A stretch of 64,000 bases of DNA from Prevotellaceae bacterium. GTDB taxonomy: Bacteria > Bacteroidota > Bacteroidia > Bacteroidales > Muribaculaceae. The stretch lies in the NCBI GenBank assembly GCA_021772015.1, contig JAETNS010000001.1, forward strand, positions 207,462-271,461, read 5' to 3'. Numbering within the stretch: the first letter of the stretch is position 1; each line of letters begins with the position of its first letter. The notes beneath the pieces are model-generated. The model ran no database searches, had not been told where the DNA came from, and worked only from the letters and a program-made list of their open reading frames with translations. The position numbers were made by a program, and so were the translations under genes. Of this stretch, positions 56,596-64,000 are shown piece after piece.

Positions 56596-57983
56596 TTTGT
56601 CCCGATGATGAATGGCAGCACATTCCGCAGTGTCGGGATGGAGCCGATTGTTGACAACATAGGGGCTGAATTGCCATAGAAAGCCAGTTTCGCGTGGATA
56701 TGCCCGGTGGTTACTTTGAATGTGAGCGACGCGCCGCAAGGGAGGCCGGTCGCAGTGCGTAAGGAGCTGTCTACGGGTATGTCAATTATGACGGCGATCC
56801 TCGCCCCCAGGAAGTCCTGGGTGAACGGGTTGGAATTGCCGAAACTTGCCTGACCGTTGCCTGATTGTATGAAATAGCCGTTGACATAGCCGTATGAGAC
56901 GGATGCGTCCCCCCGGTTGACAGTGTAGCAGTCTGTTGTCGGATCGAAACTGGCCACGCCGTTGGTGATCTGATGCATATGAGTCATAGCCTTGTCACCT
57001 TCGGCTTGCGGCATCTGTGATATGGCAGCGAAGTTCCACACCCTGGGTGATAAGAGGTTGTCCTCGGTGATAGTTCCGGCCGGACGTGCATACCAGAGGG
57101 TGGTGCCGCTTTTAGACATGGCGACATCGCCGGGAAAATATCTTTTCATGAGGTCTTCAATTCCGAAAAGTTTCGCGTCATCTCCTTGTAGTCCGCTGGC
57201 GATGACAATGGAGCTTCCTCCCGGAACAAACTGGAGAACATCAGGATCGATTTCTCCGGCGATTTTTGCCCCGATCGAGTCGAGTTCCCCGTCAGGGTGC
57301 ATTGCCGAGAGGTCAACGACAACAGAGCTGTGATTGAACCTCAGGGATGTACAGAGCCATAGGCCGGACATCTTCTTGCCGAAGATGTCGCCGGCGCGGC
57401 GCGCTGAGCGGATGGCATTGTCTGATGACAGGAATTCCTTTATACCCACCATCTCGGCAATGACTTGGCCTTGTCCGCTGTTGCCTACAGATTTGACGGT
57501 GGCTTCATCAGGCGCGATCACGCATAAACTGTTGGAAAGGGCAATCATCCGCTTGCCTACGGCGTATGCGTCATATCCGTCGAAGTCATTGTCGCGGAAG
57601 GGTTGAAGCGCCTCTTCGAGTTGCTCACGGGAATTTACTTTCAGAATAAGCCCGGTGTATCCGTTTGATGCGGTGAACATGACGACGTTATGGGTGTCAA
57701 CACCCTTGTCTCCGCGAGATACAACTGCCGAGAGGGGCCGCAGCAGGTCGGGGGGCAGGAACATTGCGACCGCTTCCTCCGACGCGTGAGTCATACCGTT
57801 GTCATCGGTGAGGGTGTTTGCTCCGTTGGCCTCGGCTATTTCATCGAGGTTCATCACGGTTATCTGTGTGGCTCCGGCCGGAACCGCTTCTACAGGATCA
57901 GAGATTTCTTGCCTGCCGCAGGATGAGAATAAAACCAAGGCGGATATCAATGCCGCCAGATGTTTTGTGAGGTTGAGTGTCAT
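56592..57983 (-). CDS. Lipoprotein of an ABC system, unknown function
   Basis: 463 residues from the ATG at 57983; the signal has the lipobox 'LVLFSSCGR' (Cys about 22). The protein shows long alternating beta strands and helices with repeated 'ALSNSLCVIAPD' and 'SYGYVNGYFIQ' type segments, somewhat like the DUF4836 proteins of Bacteroidales, an uncertain match by eye. It is the first gene of a three-gene unit with an ATPase and a permease, with translation of the second gene coupled by the ATGA overlap. It may be a substrate-binding or partner lipoprotein. Confidence 0.75.
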   Translation of the reverse strand: MTLNLTKHLAALISALVLFSSCGRQEISDPVEAVPAGATQITVMNLDEIAEANGANTLTDDNGMTHASEEAVAMFLPPDLLRPLSAVVSRGDKGVDTHNVVMFTASNGYTGLILKVNSREQLEEALQPFRDNDFDGYDAYAVGKRMIALSNSLCVIAPDEATVKSVGNSGQGQVIAEMVGIKEFLSSDNAIRSARRAGDIFGKKMSGLWLCTSLRFNHSSVVVDLSAMHPDGELDSIGAKIAGEIDPDVLQFVPGGSSIVIASGLQGDDAKLFGIEDLMKRYFPGDVAMSKSGTTLWYARPAGTITEDNLLSPRVWNFAAISQMPQAEGDKAMTHMHQITNGVASFDPTTDCYTVNRGDASVSYGYVNGYFIQSGNGQASFGNSNPFTQDFLGARIAVIIDIPVDSSLRTATGLPCGASLTFKVTTGHIHAKLAFYGNSAPMLSTIGSIPTLRNVLPFIIGTK

Positions 57984-58121
57984 CGTCGTCCTTTCGCTTT
58001 GTCGGCGTGTCGGGAAGCATGCTATCCCGATGCCGGCGATTGATGGTGCAAAGTTACACACCTTTTTTATAATATTTAACAACCAAAAGACCGAATATTT
58101 CAATCAGGCGATGATTTATGT

Positions 58122-58152
58122 TTTGTCGTCGGGTTAGTTTGACGTATCTTTG
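58122..58152 (+). promoter_or_regulatory. Promoter of the AlbA_2 protein operon
   Basis: TTTG 58122-58125, 19-base spacer, TATCTTTG 58145-58152. A leader of about 45 bases precedes the ATG at 58204. Confidence 0.85.
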
Positions 58153-58203
58153 CAATGTATATATAATTGGAATATTCGATTAAATGTTAAAAACTATTTG
58201 TTT

Positions 58204-61200
58204 ATGGCTTTTGAAGTAGGTAAACTTTACACTTTCAAAGAGAATGAATTTGAGAAATCGAGGGAATCGGGTAAGCTTGTGTTCAAAGTGCGTGATCCGG
58301 CTTCGGCGACCCCTTATATTGTCAAGCCTTTTGAGTTCCAGATCACAGACATACCAGATAAGATAGTCTGTGTATACAAAGGTAATGACAGGTTTGAGCA
58401 GGACCAGAATTCCGTTGTCCCGGAGCTATATGAGGTAGGGAAAGAATACCGTTTCAGGGTAATGAGGCAAGACAATAATGCCGCCGCCCATGTCTCGATA
58501 AGGGATGATGCGAGAGGATTGACATTTTTCCCGGTAGATCTGGGAAAAGTCAAGTTCGAACGTTTTCAGCGCATAACCTGCAAGGTGGTGTCTACCGAAA
58601 ATGGTCAGCTAAGATTGGAATATGTAAAGGAAAAAGAAGCCCCGGCGGCAAAGTTCGCTCTATCTGATGTGAAAAATCTCCGGGGAGCGAGGATCCTCTC
58701 TTGGACAGGCTTCTTTAAACGGTTGATGGCCAATCCGGTCTTTGATGACGCGCGTTCCCGTTTCGATGAAGGTAATCCGGAATGGCTGCTGACGGCGATG
58801 GAAGCGGTAACCAACAATATCCCGATGTGGTTCAGGAGCCACGGCGGTTTCCGTGTGACGTTGTTAAGACAAGTCAAGGATCTCGCTCTGAGTCTTATAG
58901 AGCGGTCGGAATACCTCAATGTCTTTCCTGTCGAGGAACGGCGTGTCATGCAGTCGCGGCTTTCGGGTGTGATCCTCGATTGCGAGGATTTTCTTCATGC
59001 CGCCCGGTTGATGAGGCAGGGGGAGGATGTCGAATTCATCACCGAGACGCTGGCCTCTTTGCGATCCACCGGCTGGCTCTACAAGCCGGAGAAAAAGATG
59101 AGGCTGATGATGGCTTTGTTCACATTGAATAACTCGTATGTCCATGACTACATATGGGAGATATTCAAGGTGATCCGCGACCATCATGCCGACAGCCGTT
59201 TTATCGGAGAGTTTGCCGAGGGATTCATCATGATGCTCCAGATATTCATAGACAATGAGAGCAAGTTTGTCAATACTTCGAGCCACGACGCGCTCAGGGA
59301 GCTGATCGAAGCTATCGCCATACAGCTGCTCCTGACCCAGAACAAGGAATACGCGCGATGGAATCTATACCGCGGCCGGTTGTATACACTGGCTATGCTG
59401 CTCATCGGAAAACCTGTTGAGGCTTTGGCCGAGAAGGCGTTCAATGCTTTGACTGAAAACCTTGACATGCCGTTGGAGTATTCTTGGAAAGACCTTGATG
59501 ATGTCAACCGCCTTTGTCATGCCAATCTTAGCGGTATTGGCCGCGTGGTGTCTGGGGCGACGCGTCAGAAATCCATAAGTTCTTTTGAAGGACAGAATGC
59601 TTCGCTGACCGTAAGCTGTGGCAGAATGCAGGTCGCTCCCGTTGCCATTGGCTCTGCCACCAAATCCGCCATTTCCCTCCCGTTGTCGAAAGACACGGCT
59701 TTTTCTGTCCTGCTCAATGGACGGTTAGAAGGGCGTACATCAGCTGACGACCGTAATTTGTCTCACCACCATGCCATGTGGCGGGAGCTGGAGAGCAGTC
59801 TCTTTGATCCCGATCAGAAGACTGTCGCCAACATCTTGCCGAAAGTATCGGAGAGCAAGAAACTCCTTCCGGTGATGGATGACGAGGTGACGTTCAGGGT
59901 TGTCGGGCGCGAGGAATGCGACCAGTTCACATTCAGTTGTGAGATAGAGGATCCTGTCTATCAAGGTAGCGGGGTGATAAACACCCGCGACATAGTGCTT
60001 TATCCTGTCTCCGCTTATCCTGACACATTCTGGCGGAAGGAGGGGCAGATGCTTTTTCGCGGGCGAGTGATAGGGGTGTTGCCTGACGGGCGTTTCCGCC
60101 TTTCCATGGAAAAGGAGGTTGACGAGGAGATACAGCGGCTCGCCCAGGAAGACCGTAATGATGAGGTACAGATGGAGGCGGTGATCACCAGGGATCTTGG
60201 TGAGTCATGTCTGGCAGTCTCAGATGGAGGTTATCCGGTGCTTATTTACAAGAATGGGGAGAGTCTTCATCAAGGACAGAAAGTAGTGGTGATGGTCAAT
60301 GATATCGGGTGGAACAAGAAAAGCGACAAGCCATATATAGCTGCCCGTTTTGTCGATTACGCCGAAAGGAACAATCCTGTCGACAACTATCATGCGGTCA
60401 GAGACAATTTCCATTATCTTCTTATTGCCGTGAGCGGAGGGCGCGTATGGTCTCCACCGGCAGAAAAAGCGGAGATTGCCGAAGAGGTGGAGACGGTGGA
60501 AAATGTCGGGGAGGTGCCTGACAATTACCTGACGCCTGAAGCTGTCAACGGCTTGTCGCGCCTTCTTGACGCTATGGCTTTTGTCTCGAGGGATGACATA
60601 ACCGAAACCTACACGTTGCTCGCGGCCGCGCGGTTGTTGGCGTTGCTGACGGGAGACACATACCGCGCCCAGTTTCTGGGGCTCAAACAGTCGATGGTCG
60701 AGGGGTTGTCGCGGTTCGTGATAGACGGGCGCGTGGATCGGTCCGGTGTGGCCGAACTTGAGCGCAGGGTGAATCAGTTTCCCGGAAACGACTCCGACCT
60801 GTCGAGACGGATGGAGATCCTGAAAGTGCTGTCTACGCTCGATTCGCCGGCGATGGGTGAGATTGTCACGCTTCCTGATGACAGGGATTCGTCGCTCATA
60901 GGATCATTGAGGCGCATGGTGGTTTCTTATAATATGCTCCGTGGGCTCAAACTGAATTCGTTGCGTCAGGAGCTGAAGAGGTCGATATATGATTTGCTCA
61001 ACCTTGAGATGCCTGATATAGATGTGTCGCGTGTGAACGCTTCGGAAGACCAGTTGCATGAGTTCAAGGAGTCTCTGATCTATCCTGCGGGCAACAACAT
61101 GAAGCCTGACGAGAAGAAGCAGGGGCTGGAGATTGCCCAAGTGATATGCGGCATGTTGAACTCTGAGGGTGGGACGTTATATATCGGAGTCGCCAATTCC

Positions 61201-61548
61201 GGGGTGCCGCGTGGCCTCGTGAATGACTTTGTCTATATAAACAATGGTTTCGAGGAGTATGATATGGAGGATGTCAAGGATAAATTCAGCTTGCGGTTCT
61301 GTAAGGTGCTTAGAGACCAGTTCGGACTGACGATAGACGGCAGGCAGGTATATCCGTCGCTCGTGTCGCTTGAATTTGACGACATTGATGATCATTGTTT
61401 TGCGGTTGTCTCCGTCAAACCTTTCCCGGGTTTGGTCAGGATGGCTGATGGAGCTGTTTTTGTCCGTCAGGACACCTCGACTCTCCCGGTCAAGAAGAAG
61501 TCGGATCAGGCCGCGCTTGAAAAAGTCAGAAAATCGATGAAATTTTAA
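58204..61548 (+). CDS. Large OB-fold/AlbA_2 (Schlafen-type) protein
   Basis: 1114 residues from the ATG at 58204. The first 145 residues look like two small beta-barrel domains ('VGKLYTFKENEFEK', 'VGKEYRFRVMRQDN', 'SIRDDARGLTFFPVD'). About 150-470 is helical. A second OB/S1-like block lies about 560-730 ('LFRGRVIGVLPDGRFRLSM', 'QMEAVITRDLGESCLAV', 'QGQKVVVMVNDIG'-like), followed by a helical part. The last 160 residues are an AlbA_2 (divergent AAA-4) domain: 'HEFKESLIYPAG', 'ICGMLNSEGGTLYIGVANSG' and 'VRQDTSTLPVKKK'. AlbA_2 domains occur in Schlafen proteins, predicted regulators and some defence genes. Nucleic-acid binding is likely; function is not known. A 5'-nucleotidase follows 3 bases later. 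Confidence 0.85.
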   Translation: MAFEVGKLYTFKENEFEKSRESGKLVFKVRDPASATPYIVKPFEFQITDIPDKIVCVYKGNDRFEQDQNSVVPELYEVGKEYRFRVMRQDNNAAAHVSIRDDARGLTFFPVDLGKVKFERFQRITCKVVSTENGQLRLEYVKEKEAPAAKFALSDVKNLRGARILSWTGFFKRLMANPVFDDARSRFDEGNPEWLLTAMEAVTNNIPMWFRSHGGFRVTLLRQVKDLALSLIERSEYLNVFPVEERRVMQSRLSGVILDCEDFLHAARLMRQGEDVEFITETLASLRSTGWLYKPEKKMRLMMALFTLNNSYVHDYIWEIFKVIRDHHADSRFIGEFAEGFIMMLQIFIDNESKFVNTSSHDALRELIEAIAIQLLLTQNKEYARWNLYRGRLYTLAMLLIGKPVEALAEKAFNALTENLDMPLEYSWKDLDDVNRLCHANLSGIGRVVSGATRQKSISSFEGQNASLTVSCGRMQVAPVAIGSATKSAISLPLSKDTAFSVLLNGRLEGRTSADDRNLSHHHAMWRELESSLFDPDQKTVANILPKVSESKKLLPVMDDEVTFRVVGREECDQFTFSCEIEDPVYQGSGVINTRDIVLYPVSAYPDTFWRKEGQMLFRGRVIGVLPDGRFRLSMEKEVDEEIQRLAQEDRNDEVQMEAVITRDLGESCLAVSDGGYPVLIYKNGESLHQGQKVVVMVNDIGWNKKSDKPYIAARFVDYAERNNPVDNYHAVRDNFHYLLIAVSGGRVWSPPAEKAEIAEEVETVENVGEVPDNYLTPEAVNGLSRLLDAMAFVSRDDITETYTLLAAARLLALLTGDTYRAQFLGLKQSMVEGLSRFVIDGRVDRSGVAELERRVNQFPGNDSDLSRRMEILKVLSTLDSPAMGEIVTLPDDRDSSLIGSLRRMVVSYNMLRGLKLNSLRQELKRSIYDLLNLEMPDIDVSRVNASEDQLHEFKESLIYPAGNNMKPDEKKQGLEIAQVICGMLNSEGGTLYIGVANSGVPRGLVNDFVYINNGFEEYDMEDVKDKFSLRFCKVLRDQFGLTIDGRQVYPSLVSLEFDDIDDHCFAVVSVKPFPGLVRMADGAVFVRQDTSTLPVKKKSDQAALEKVRKSMKF

Positions 61549-61551
61549 AAA

Positions 61552-63084
61552 ATGGCAATAATGAATATGAATATAGTCAGAGGCTGTATCGCGGCCACAT
61601 TCTGCGTGGCGGCATTCGGCGGAGTTGAGGCGCGTGAACTGGTGATTCTCCAGACAAACGATACTCACAGTCAGATAGATCCTACAGACAAAGGTTATGG
61701 AGGTGTGCAACGCCGGAAAGCGTTTGTCGACAGTGTCCGCGCGGCGCGGCCCGACGTGTTGCTCGTCGATGCGGGTGATGCGGTACAAGGCACACTCTTC
61801 TTCACCCTCTATGGTGGAGAGGTAGAGATGAAGGCCATGAATGAGCTTGGATATGACATCGCCATACTTGGCAACCATGATTTTGACAATGGGATGGATG
61901 CAATGGCGAGGAATGTTGGGATCAGCGATGCCGATTGGCTGGCGACGAACTACAAATTCGCGGATCCGGAAGTGGCTCGCCTGTTCAAGCCTTTCAGAAT
62001 ATATGATTATGGCGATAAGAAGGTTGGTTTTATCGCTCTTAATCTCGATCCGGAAGGTATGATCGCCGACGGTAATGCCGAAGGGGTGACATATCTTGAT
62101 GCTGTGGATGCGGCTAACGCCGCTGCCTGGTGGTTGAAAAACCAGGAGGGAGCGGATGTCGTGGTCGCTGTCTCCCATTTAGGTTATGAGAATGTGCCTT
62201 CACCATCAGATCAGGATATAATAAGGAGGACTAAAGATATAGATGTCGTGCTCGGAGGGCATTCCCATACTCTGCTTTCTCCGGGATCAGGTCGGGAATG
62301 GATTGTAAACGCCGTCGGGGATTCGGTCCTTGTAACCCAGAACGCCAAGTCCGGGGAATATATTACGGAAGTGACCATTGATCTCGACAGTCTGGATTCC
62401 AAGCTTCCTTCTTACCGGCAGGTAAGGCTTGGAAAGGAATATGACCGTCAGGCCGATGAAAACCTTGTCGAATTGATTGCTCCTTACAGGCTCGGTGTGG
62501 ATGAACTGATGGGAAAGGTGATAGGAAAATCTGCCCGTGAGTTGCCCAATGACCGTCCCGGCCTGTTGAATTTTGTCAGCGATTTTGTCGAGAAACGAGG
62601 AGGGGAGCTGATTGGTGAGCTGGTTGATCTGGCGTTGATGAATGTCGGCAGTCTGCGTCGTGGATTGCCTAAAGGCGACATAACCCAGGGAATGATCATC
62701 TCCATGCAGCCATTCACAAACAAGGTGCTTGTTATGGAATTGTCCGGCAAAGACCTGCTGGAGGCTATGGATGTGTTCGCATCCCGTGATGGGGACGGCA
62801 TTAGTGACGCTGTCAGGGTGGTATATGATCCGTTGACACATAAGGCTGTCTCTGTTGCCGTTGATGGGAAACCGGTCGATCCTGACAAGACCTATCGCGT
62901 CGCTACTATAGATTATCTTGCCGGAGGAGGAGATTACATGGTGCCTTTAAAACGCGGGAATGTCATAGCACGGTCCGAAAATATAGTTTATGATGACCTC
63001 ATAAACTATATTAAGGAGAATTATTCCAAAAAGAAAATCAATCCATCCGATCAGCTCCGGTTCCGTCCTATCGATGGATTATAG
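61552..63084 (+). CDS. Secreted 5'-nucleotidase / UshA-type phosphatase
   Basis: 510 residues; Met1 at 61552, with Met4 and Met6 as alternatives. A signal peptide ends near 'GVEAR'. The metallophosphatase half has all metal motifs: 'LQTNDTHSQI', 'DAGDAVQG', 'GNHDFDNG', 'SHLGYEN' and 'GGHSHT'. The C-terminal half is the 5'-nucleotidase substrate domain ('MQPFTNKVLVMELSG', 'IDYLAGGGDYM'), where the adenine ring is stacked. It should dephosphorylate nucleotides in the periplasm. The start is only 3 bases after the AlbA_2 gene, so they are co-translated from promoter 58122. Confidence 0.95.
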   Translation: MAIMNMNIVRGCIAATFCVAAFGGVEARELVILQTNDTHSQIDPTDKGYGGVQRRKAFVDSVRAARPDVLLVDAGDAVQGTLFFTLYGGEVEMKAMNELGYDIAILGNHDFDNGMDAMARNVGISDADWLATNYKFADPEVARLFKPFRIYDYGDKKVGFIALNLDPEGMIADGNAEGVTYLDAVDAANAAAWWLKNQEGADVVVAVSHLGYENVPSPSDQDIIRRTKDIDVVLGGHSHTLLSPGSGREWIVNAVGDSVLVTQNAKSGEYITEVTIDLDSLDSKLPSYRQVRLGKEYDRQADENLVELIAPYRLGVDELMGKVIGKSARELPNDRPGLLNFVSDFVEKRGGELIGELVDLALMNVGSLRRGLPKGDITQGMIISMQPFTNKVLVMELSGKDLLEAMDVFASRDGDGISDAVRVVYDPLTHKAVSVAVDGKPVDPDKTYRVATIDYLAGGGDYMVPLKRGNVIARSENIVYDDLINYIKENYSKKKINPSDQLRFRPIDGL

Positions 63085-63146
63085 GCTTGTCTGTGCGCTT
63101 CTGTGTGCTTATATATGAGGCAAACAGGAAAAAGTCGTTGAAAAAT

Positions 63147-63177
63147 TTTGTGGTTTCCAAAAACTGTTGTAAATTTG
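63147..63177 (+). promoter_or_regulatory. Promoter of the tRNA-Arg cluster
   Basis: TTTG 63147-63150, 19-base spacer, TAAATTTG 63170-63177, an exact consensus match; the first tRNA starts 26 bases further. Confidence 0.88.
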
Positions 63178-63202
63178 CAGCCACAAAACCAGATATAAGG
63201 TT

Positions 63203-63276
63203 GGTTCGCTAGCTCAACTGAATAGAGCATCTGACTACGGATCAGAAGGTTACAGGTTTGAATCCTGTGCGAATCA
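63203..63276 (+). tRNA. tRNA-Arg (ACG), copy 1
   Basis: 74 nt. Acceptor GGTTCGC/GCGAATC, D arm GCTC/GAGC, anticodon arm TCTGA-CTACGGA-TCAGA, T arm ACAGG-TTTGAAT-CCTGT all pair. The anticodon ACG would be deaminated to ICG to read CGU, CGC and CGA. CCA is not encoded. Confidence 0.97.
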
Positions 63277-63312
63277 CAACGGCTCCCAAGCGTGGGGCGG
63301 AATGAAATCGAT

Positions 63313-63386
63313 GGTTCGCTAGCTCAACTGAATAGAGCATCTGACTACGGATCAGAAGGTTACAGGTTTGAATCCTGTGCGAATCA
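63313..63386 (+). tRNA. tRNA-Arg (ACG), copy 2
   Basis: Identical in all 74 bases to copy 1; the repeat period is 110 bases, including the spacer. Confidence 0.97.
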
Positions 63387-63422
63387 CAAAGCTCCCAAGC
63401 GTGGGGCGGAAATGAAATCGAT

Positions 63423-63496
63423 GGTTCGCTAGCTCAACTGAATAGAGCATCTGACTACGGATCAGAAGGTTACAGGTTTGAATCCTGTGCGAATCA
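63423..63496 (+). tRNA. tRNA-Arg (ACG), copy 3
   Basis: Identical in all 74 bases to copies 1 and 2. A terminator follows directly. Confidence 0.97.
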
Positions 63497-63497
63497 C

Positions 63498-63536
63498 AAA
63501 AGAGGCTTCGATATTGTCGAGGCCTCTTTATTTTTT
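63498..63536 (+). terminator. Terminator of the tRNA-Arg cluster
   Basis: AAAGAGGC pairs with GCCTCTTT and the inner TCGA bases pair as well; TATTTTTT follows. Confidence 0.88.
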
Positions 63537-63557
63537 CTGTTTTCGAGGAGGCTCGGC

Positions 63558-63803
63558 TTATTCGATGGTATTGGTGTGTTGACCTCCATCCATATAGAAA
63601 AGCATGCTGAGTTTGCTTGGAAGTTGAATAATGGTTGGATCTCTTACTGATTTTAGCTCCGAGGTGTAGTATTCATATATTATATGTGGGGTGTTGTTGG
63701 ATTTTGAGCGAGGAAGGTGAAATCTTGTGTTATTATATTTGTGTATCGACGGGGTGCCGTTGTTTGGAGGTGTGGTTGTTGGGTGTGGGTTTAAAAAAAC
63801 TTG
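63558..63803 (-). pseudogene. Possible gene remnant without a start codon
   Basis: An open frame of 81 codons ends at TAA (63560-63558). The protein-like string includes 'HIIYEYYTSELKSVRDPTII' and 'LPSKLSMLFYMDGGQHTNTI'. There is no ATG, GTG or TTG before codon 67 and a TGA stop closes it upstream. The remaining part of this 415-base gap (63537-63912) holds nothing I can name. Confidence 0.25.
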
Positions 63804-63912
63804 TCACGCAATGTGATACCGGAAATAGTCTGGTTTATACATGTTTGCAAGCGTGTTTTATGGAGATGTCGGGGTTTTGTAGAAAAAAACATTCAAAAAA
63901 GGTGTCGAAAAA

Positions 63913-63944
63913 TTTGGTGGATTCGGAAAAAGTGTCTACCTTTG
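63913..63944 (+). promoter_or_regulatory. Strong promoter at the window edge
   Basis: TTTG 63913-63916, 20-base spacer, TACCTTTG 63937-63944, then CACTCGC and a GC-rich leader. The gene it serves lies beyond the window; the look is that of a stable-RNA or highly expressed gene promoter, which is an inference. Confidence 0.7.
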
Positions 63945-64000
63945 CACTCGCTTTTCGGGACGGAGGTTCCGGGCGGGCGGCCAGAAAGGATGAACGCCTG

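Noticed and set aside
63203..63496. CRISPR-like array from the regular 110-base repeats
   Set aside because: The repeats are complete tRNA-Arg genes with cloverleaf pairing, and the spacers are near-identical.
63980..64000. Start of a 16S rRNA gene ('GATGAACGC')
   Set aside because: The preceding bases do not match the conserved 16S 5' end, so the short match is not enough.

Overview
The window is a chromosomal piece of a member of the Bacteroidales; the gene content fits Muribaculaceae or a close relative, but the family is an inference. Support comes from many promoters of the Bacteroidetes type (TTTG, about 19-20 bases, TAnnTTTG), serine palmitoyltransferase for sphingolipids, DUF2851 beside coaE, a nusB-yajC-ybbR-coaE run, a histone H1-like mini-protein, TonB-type outer-membrane barrels, and C-terminal tails of the kind ending 'NPTPGFYIMRKGNKVQKI' on secreted enzymes.

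Layout. 1-6061: 3' part of rpoB and complete rpoC, with a hairpin between them and a strong terminator. 6126-6470: promoter plus a highly structured, terminated RNA gene candidate. 6567-8979: three secreted or envelope proteins of unknown role. 9037-18416: the most unusual region, a peptide natural-product (RiPP) locus. It holds a TonB-receptor-like barrel, two Cys-rich precursor peptides with near-identical leaders, a radical SAM/SPASM maturase, a second receptor-like barrel, and a C39-peptidase ABC exporter. 18518-21600: glyS, lemA and an FKBP-type isomerase lipoprotein. 21626-28109: fluoride channel, GH13 amylase, PIF1-like helicase, DUF1349 protein, LuxR-type regulator and a histone H1-like gene. 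28336-33280: threonine dehydratase, the two-subunit NfnAB-type oxidoreductase, tRNA-Leu and serine palmitoyltransferase. 33563-42115: a large modular GH13 starch enzyme, peptidyl-dipeptidase, thioesterase, dprA and a nucleoside phosphorylase. 42137-54615: TetR regulator, DUF2851-coaE-ybbR-yajC-nusB run, a lipoprotein, a CotH-kinase protein and a RelA/SpoT homologue with a degenerate hydrolase domain. 54720-57983: lipoprotein/ABC ATPase/permease trio. 58122-63084: a 1114-residue AlbA_2 (Schlafen-type) protein coupled to a 5'-nucleotidase. 63147-64000: three identical tRNA-Arg genes in tandem, then a promoter that fires out of the window.

How the genes work together. In the RiPP locus the radical SAM enzyme would modify the Cys-rich cores, the C39-ABC protein would remove the leader and move the product across the inner membrane, and one or both barrels would handle it at the outer membrane. 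The first barrel and the first precursor share a duplicated promoter and 5' leader, so they are probably co-regulated. Two GH13 enzymes point to use of starch or related glucans. Most of the rest is core metabolism. Coordinates and motifs are read directly; functions come from family resemblance recognised by eye, with no database search.
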